Assembly (NCBI GenBank): GCA_964250925.1
Contig: CAXUHU010000070.1
Coordinates: 1-18,483, forward strand
DNA from: BOG-908 sp964250925
Lineage (GTDB): Bacteria; Pseudomonadota; Alphaproteobacteria; Acetobacterales; Acetobacteraceae
Reading direction: 5' to 3'
Length of the DNA: 18,483 nucleotides
Below, in pieces: positions 14,667-18,483 of this stretch. Numbering within the stretch: the first letter of the stretch is position 1; every line of letters starts with the position of its first letter. The notes below the pieces were generated by a model. That model worked only from the letters and a program-made list of their open reading frames with translations. It was not told the DNA's origin and did no database searches. A program made the translations under genes and the position numbers.

Positions 14667-16067
14667 ATGCCGCGTACGTTGTTCGACAAGGTCTGGGACG
14701 CGCATGTCGTCGAGCGGTTGGAGGACGGCACCTGCGTTCTCTACATCGACCGCCATCTTGTGCATGAGGTAACGTCGCCGCAGGCATTCGAAGGGCTGCG
14801 CATCGCAGGTCGCAGCGTGCGTCGGCCGGATGCGACGATCGCCGTGACCGACCACAACGTTCCCACATCGGACCGGCGCGCCGGCATTGCCGAGCCGGAA
14901 AGTCGGCTGCAAGTCGAAACGCTCGAACGCAACGTCGCCGAATTCGGCGTGCCCTATTTTCCGCTGCTCGATGCGCGTCAGGGCATCGTACATATCGTCG
15001 GGCCGGAGCAAGGGATCTCGCTGCCCGGCACGACGATCGTGTGCGGCGACTCGCATACGTCCACCCACGGCGCGCTGGGTGCGCTGGCGTTCGGCATCGG
15101 CACGTCGGAGGTGGAGCATGTGCTGGCAACGCAAACCGTGTTGCAGCGGCCTGCCAATAACATGCTCGTGCGGGTGGATGGTGCGTTGGCGCCGGGAGTG
15201 ACTGCCAAGGATGTGGTGCTGGCCATCATCGGCCGGATCGGCACGGCGGGCGGCACGGGCCACGTGATCGAGTACGCCGGCTCGGCGATACGCGCACTAG
15301 ACATGGCGGGGCGGCTCACCGTGTGCAACATGTCGATCGAGGCCGGTGCACGGGCCGGGATGATCGCACCCGACGACGTGACATTCAGCTACGTGCGCGG
15401 CCGGCCGTTCGCGCCGTCCGGCGAAGCTTTCGACCAAGCGGTTGCCTACTGGCGCACATTGGCGTCCGACGACGATGCGGCTTACGACCGTGTGGTGGTC
15501 ATCGATGCGGCCGGGATCGCGCCGATGGTAAGCTGGGGCACGAGCCCGGAGGCCGTGGCGCCGATCACGGGTGACGTTCCCGACCCCGCATCGGTCGCCG
15601 ACGAGGCAAAGCGGGCAGACATGGTTCGCATGCTGGATTACATGGCGCTGTCCCCGGGGCAGAAGCTGACCGACATACCGATCGACGTGGTGTTCATCGG
15701 CAGTTGCACGAACGGCCGTATCGAAGACATTCGGGCTGCCGCCAGCGTGGTTCGCGGCCGGCATGTTGCCGCCGGCGTTCGTGCCATGGTTGTGCCGGGT
15801 TCCGGCCTCGTCAAGCTCGCCGCCGAGGCCGAGGGGCTGGACCGCGTGCTGGTGGAGGCGGGCTTCGAATGGCGTGAAGCTGGCTGCTCGATGTGCTTGG
15901 GCATGAACCCCGACAAGCTTACGGCCGGGCAGCGCTGCGCCAGCACGTCCAACCGAAATTTTGAGGGCCGTCAAGGTCCCGGCGGGCGGACGCATCTGCT
16001 GTCTCCGGCCATGGCTGCTGCGGCGGCCGTGACTGGCCGGCTGACGGACGTGCGGGCGCTGGTCTGA
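14667..16067 (+). CDS. leuC: 3-isopropylmalate dehydratase large subunit
   Basis: A 466-residue large subunit of isopropylmalate isomerase, which with LeuD interconverts 2- and 3-isopropylmalate in leucine synthesis. It belongs to the aconitase superfamily and carries a 4Fe-4S cluster; the ligands are Cys347 (GSCTNGR), Cys407 and Cys410 (CSMCLGMN), the same numbers as in E. coli LeuC. Other conserved blocks are TDHNVPT, CGDSHTSTHGALGALAFGIGTSE and SNRNFEGRQG. Start ATG 14667 follows a GGGAGG-type signal at 14651-14655 by about eleven bases. leuD overlaps its stop (TGATG), matching the stoichiometry of the heterodimer. Confidence 0.97.
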   Translation: MPRTLFDKVWDAHVVERLEDGTCVLYIDRHLVHEVTSPQAFEGLRIAGRSVRRPDATIAVTDHNVPTSDRRAGIAEPESRLQVETLERNVAEFGVPYFPLLDARQGIVHIVGPEQGISLPGTTIVCGDSHTSTHGALGALAFGIGTSEVEHVLATQTVLQRPANNMLVRVDGALAPGVTAKDVVLAIIGRIGTAGGTGHVIEYAGSAIRALDMAGRLTVCNMSIEAGARAGMIAPDDVTFSYVRGRPFAPSGEAFDQAVAYWRTLASDDDAAYDRVVVIDAAGIAPMVSWGTSPEAVAPITGDVPDPASVADEAKRADMVRMLDYMALSPGQKLTDIPIDVVFIGSCTNGRIEDIRAAASVVRGRHVAAGVRAMVVPGSGLVKLAAEAEGLDRVLVEAGFEWREAGCSMCLGMNPDKLTAGQRCASTSNRNFEGRQGPGGRTHLLSPAMAAAAAVTGRLTDVRALV

Positions 16068-16690
16068 TGCGCGCGTTCACCGTGCTGACGGGTGTCGCCG
16101 CACCACTGCCGATGGCCAACGTCGATACGGACAAGATCATCCCCGCGCGGTTTTTGAAGACGATCAAGCGCAGTGGGCTGGGCGTGCATTTATTCGATAC
16201 GCTGCGTTACGATGCCGACGGTGCGGAGCGCGACGGTTTTGTATTAAACCAGCATGAGTATCGCCAGGCTGAGATCCTGATCACGCATGAAAATTTCGGT
16301 TGTGGATCGTCGCGTGAGCACGCGCCCTGGGCGCTTCTGGATTTCGGCATACGATGCGTAATCGCACCCGATTTCGCCGACATCTTCCACGGCAACTGCT
16401 TCAAGAACGGCATATTGCCGATCGCCCTGCCCCGCGCGGCATGCGACTGGCTGATGGAGGATGCACGCCTGGGCGCCAACGCGCGCATCACTGTCGATCT
16501 GCAACGCCAGATAGTCGTTCGGCCGAACGGGGATGAGATCCTGTTCCATATCGATCCTTTACGGCGCAAGATGCTGCTTGAAGGGCTTGACGAGATCGGC
16601 CAGACCATGCAGCGCGGACCTGCAATCGGATCCTATGAGGCGAGCAGACAGGAGACGCAACGCTGGATGCCCGCCATCACCATGGGCTGA
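16067..16690 (+). CDS. leuD: 3-isopropylmalate dehydratase small subunit
   Basis: A 207-residue small subunit of isopropylmalate isomerase, the swivel domain that closes over the LeuC cluster and supplies substrate-binding residues. Conserved motifs are NVDTDKIIPARFLKTI (18-33), HENFGCGSSREHAPWAL (74-90) and FADIFHGNCFKNGILPI. Length is close to E. coli LeuD (201). The ATG overlaps the leuC stop, and no separate strong ribosome binding site is needed if translation is coupled. The leuB gene follows after 15 bases, so leuCDB is one transcription unit. Confidence 0.97.
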   Translation: MRAFTVLTGVAAPLPMANVDTDKIIPARFLKTIKRSGLGVHLFDTLRYDADGAERDGFVLNQHEYRQAEILITHENFGCGSSREHAPWALLDFGIRCVIAPDFADIFHGNCFKNGILPIALPRAACDWLMEDARLGANARITVDLQRQIVVRPNGDEILFHIDPLRRKMLLEGLDEIGQTMQRGPAIGSYEASRQETQRWMPAITMG

Positions 16691-16693
16691 TAC

Positions 16694-16698
16694 AGGGG
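16694..16698 (+). promoter_or_regulatory. Shine-Dalgarno AGGGG deciding the leuB start
   Basis: Two in-frame ATGs lie close together at 16700 and 16706. AGGGG at 16694-16698 is only one base from the first but seven bases from the second, so translation should begin at 16706. Confidence 0.6.
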
Positions 16699-16705
16699 CA
16701 TGCAT

Positions 16706-17812
16706 ATGACCGCTCGGAAAAAACTTCTTCTGCTGCCGGGCGACGGCATCGGCCCCGAGGTGATGCGCGAAGTCAAGCGCGTAATCGACTGGATGAGCCG
16801 AAAGCGCGGCCTCGCATTCGAGATCGAGGAGGATTTAGTCGGCGGCGCTTCCATACAATCACGCGGCACGCCGTTGGCCGACAGCACGGTGGCGCTCGCA
16901 AAACAGGCCGACGCGGTGCTGTTCGGCGCCGTAGGCGGGCCGGCCTGGGACCATTTGGGTTTCGACAATCGACCCGAAATTGCCATCTTGGGCTTGCGCC
17001 GGGAACTTGGCCTGTTCGCCAATCTGCGTCCGGCGATCGTCTATGATCCGCTCGTCAACGCCAGCACGCTGAAGCCGGAGATCATTCGCGGGCTCGATAT
17101 GATGATTGTGCGCGAGAGCACCGGTGGCATCTATTTCGGCGAGCCACGCGGCGTGGAGGACTTGCCCGACGGCGGTAAGCGTGGCGTGAACACCGAGGTT
17201 TACACCACGCATGAGATCGAGCGTGTCGGCCGTGTTGCATTCGACCTGGCCCGCAAGCGCACCGGACGCGTGGCCAGCGTCGAAAAATCCAACGTCATGG
17301 AAAGCGGCCTTCTCTGGCGCCAGACGATCACCGCCTTGCACCACGCGGAGTATCCGGATGTCGTGTTGACCCACGTGCTGGCCGACAACTGCGCCATGCA
17401 GATGGTTCGCGCGCCGCTGCAATTCGATGTGATCGTGACCACCAACCTGTTCGGCGATCTGCTTTCGGACTTGGCGGCGCAGCTGACTGGCAGCCTGGGC
17501 ATGCTTCCTTCGGCGACACTCGGCGCGCCGGAACCCGATGGCCGACGGCATGCGCTCTATGAGCCGATACATGGCAGTGCGCCCGATATAGCAGGGCGAG
17601 GTGTCGCCAATCCGCTCGCCCAGATCCTGAGTTTCGCTCTGCTGCTGCGCTATTCGTTCGACATGCAGGATACGGCTGCCGAGTTGGAAGGCGCCGTCGT
17701 TCGCGTTCTCGGCAAAGGCCTGCGTACGGCCGACATCATGTCGCTCGGCGCCGCGCGCGTCGGCACGGGGGTGATGGGCGAGGCGGTGTTGCGCGAGTTG
17801 GAAAAGGAGTAG
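16706..17812 (+). CDS. leuB: 3-isopropylmalate dehydrogenase
   Basis: A 368-residue NAD-dependent 3-isopropylmalate dehydrogenase, which oxidises 3-isopropylmalate to the 2-oxo acid that decarboxylates to ketoleucine. The catalytic set is complete by analogy with the Thermus enzyme: Arg98, Arg108, Arg136, Tyr143 (ESTGGIYFG), Lys194 (VEKSNVM), Asp227, Asp251 and Asp255 (NLFGDLLSDLAAQLTGSLGM). The NAD site region GSAPDIAGRGVANP is present. The spacing-optimal ATG is at 16706; starting at 16700 would add Met-His. It closes the leuCDB unit, and no convincing terminator is visible before the tRNA gene. Confidence 0.97.
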   Translation: MTARKKLLLLPGDGIGPEVMREVKRVIDWMSRKRGLAFEIEEDLVGGASIQSRGTPLADSTVALAKQADAVLFGAVGGPAWDHLGFDNRPEIAILGLRRELGLFANLRPAIVYDPLVNASTLKPEIIRGLDMMIVRESTGGIYFGEPRGVEDLPDGGKRGVNTEVYTTHEIERVGRVAFDLARKRTGRVASVEKSNVMESGLLWRQTITALHHAEYPDVVLTHVLADNCAMQMVRAPLQFDVIVTTNLFGDLLSDLAAQLTGSLGMLPSATLGAPEPDGRRHALYEPIHGSAPDIAGRGVANPLAQILSFALLLRYSFDMQDTAAELEGAVVRVLGKGLRTADIMSLGAARVGTGVMGEAVLRELEKE

Positions 17813-17828
17813 CCACCAGCCTGCGGGC

Positions 17829-17857
17829 TTGCGGGCCAAACTTTACCTCGCTAAATC
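17829..17857 (+). promoter_or_regulatory. possible promoter of the tRNA-Arg gene
   Basis: TTGCGG (17829-17834) and TAAATC (17852-17857) are spaced by 17 bases, and the -10-like hexamer ends ten bases before the tRNA. The match to the -10 consensus is poor, so this is tentative; readthrough from leuB is the alternative. Confidence 0.3.
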
Positions 17858-17867
17858 CTTTGGCGAC

Positions 17868-17944
17868 GCACCCGTAGCTCAATTGGATAGAGCACCAGAC
17901 TACGAATCTGGGGGTTGGAGGTTCGAGTCCTTCCGGGTGCGCCA
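17868..17944 (+). tRNA. tRNA-Arg (anticodon ACG), CCA encoded
   Basis: A complete cloverleaf. The acceptor stem GCACCCG (17868-17874) pairs with CGGGTGC (17934-17940), followed by discriminator G and an encoded CCA (17942-17944). The D arm is GCTC/GAGC with AATTGGATA in the loop. The anticodon stem CCAGA/TCTGG encloses CTACGAA, placing ACG at 17902-17904. The T arm has TTCGAGT with a GU pair in its stem. The first anticodon base should be edited to inosine, reading CGU, CGC and CGA, the main Arg codons of a GC-rich genome. Confidence 0.97.
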
Positions 17945-17989
17945 GCTTTATCACGTATTTGGTGGATCAGCCGAGTCCCCCGGAAGCTC

Positions 17990-18210
17990 GTGGGGCAACG
18001 AATTGAGATCGAGCTTGGCCTCAGCATGCCGCTCGACGTGGGCGAGCTCCAGTTCGAGGACACTCCGGTCGATCAGACGATAATGCACGAACTGGCGACG
18101 GGAAACTTCCTGGCGCACCAGTGCCGTGTCGTGCTGGTCGGCGGAACCGGCACGGGCAAGACGCACCCAGCCATCGCATTGGCCCGCGCCTCAATCCACG
18201 ACAGCAAGCG
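17990..18210 (+). pseudogene. remnant of an IS21-family istB ATPase
   Basis: One reading frame gives QRIEIELGLSMPLDVGEL, FEDTPVDQTIMHELATGNFL and then VVLVGGTGTGKTHPAIALAR. This matches the central part of IstB helper ATPases of IS21-like elements, in which GGTGTGKTHLAIAIAR is the Walker A region. The N-terminal third is absent, since the tRNA gene lies directly upstream, and similarity stops shortly after Walker A at about 18210; the Walker B and sensor parts expected next are not seen. The Leu after TGKTH is Pro, another sign of decay. The frame stays open to the window end without resembling IstB. No terminal inverted repeat or target duplication was found. Confidence 0.68.
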
Positions 18211-18483
18211 GGGCGTGCATCGCCCGCTCGGCCCAGCTGCCCGCCGCCTGGGCGTGCTGCTCGGTCATCGCGTGTGGGCCGCTTGCGCATCCCTGACGCC
18301 GGTCAGTGCCGGTTTGCCGGAGTGCCTGACCAGAACGGGGGACCGGATCGACGAGCCCAGACAAGGAACGTGTCGACAATCTGCCTGCCTGTCATCATCG
18401 CCGCTGGCACGAATACAGCGCCACCACGCCCGAGCAGATGGAAGGGTGGAACTCCAGTCGGTGCATGATCCAGACGTGTTGCC
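18211..18483. other. about 270 bases without recognisable gene
   Basis: The istB frame stays open to the end of the window, but the protein it would give (Arg-, Pro- and Ala-rich) resembles nothing I know. A second plus-strand frame is open to 18468 and short minus-strand frames exist; all look like by-products of high GC content. It may be scrambled mobile-element debris or the start of something beyond the window edge. Confidence 0.4.

Noticed and set aside
17736..18166. Several overlapping ORFs around the tRNA gene on both strands, including peptides such as VAQLDRAPDYESGGWRFES and PEGLEPPTPRF
   Set aside because: These are translations of the tRNA-Arg gene and its flanks, a well-known source of false protein annotations.

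Overview
The window reads as ordinary chromosomal DNA of a GC-rich alphaproteobacterium. Acetobacteraceae is my best guess. This rests on the block ffh-rpsP-rimM-trmD-rplS running straight into leuC-leuD-leuB, on the style of the proteins, and on a GCTCTGCC/GGCAGAGC palindromic spacer like dispersed elements I associate with such genomes. I have no 16S or marker search behind that assignment. Coding density is very high, with four-base stop/start overlaps at several junctions.

Layout. Positions 1-2678 (+): the end of a MoxR-type AAA+ ATPase, a small coiled-coil protein of unknown function, a VWA/CoxE-like protein and a glutathione S-transferase. Positions 2780-4396 (-): a medium/long-chain acyl-CoA synthetase that starts at TTG. 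Positions 4486-5606 (+): a PAP2 membrane phosphatase overlapping a small exported Met-rich protein. Positions 5666-7330 (-): isocitrate lyase, divergent from an XRE/IrrE-like regulator of the RamB/ScfR/PccR type (7479-8876); the gap between them is full of repeats. Positions 8983-10956 (+): an orphan hybrid histidine kinase whose N-terminus looks like the three-helix sensor of ethylene receptors. Positions 11126-14546 (+): the SRP/translation operon, preceded by two strong leader hairpins. Positions 14667-17812 (+): leuC, leuD and leuB, separated from rplS by a multi-armed palindromic element. Positions 17868-17944: tRNA-Arg(ACG), followed by a decayed IS21-type istB fragment and about 270 bases I cannot explain.

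How the parts fit. The acyl-CoA synthetase feeds beta-oxidation, and isocitrate lyase lets the acetyl-CoA produced be used for growth. The adjacent regulator belongs to a family that senses short-chain acyl-CoA or acetate status, so 7331-7478 is probably its operator region. The ffh block couples membrane protein targeting with ribosome and tRNA maturation. The leu genes supply the isomerisation and oxidation steps of leucine synthesis; leuA is not in the window.

I found no CRISPR array, phage, toxin-antitoxin, defence or biosynthetic system, and nothing that clearly amounts to a new system. The best leads are non-coding: the structured ffh leader, the repeats between aceA and its regulator, the palindromic spacer before leuC, and the receptor-like domain of the hybrid kinase.
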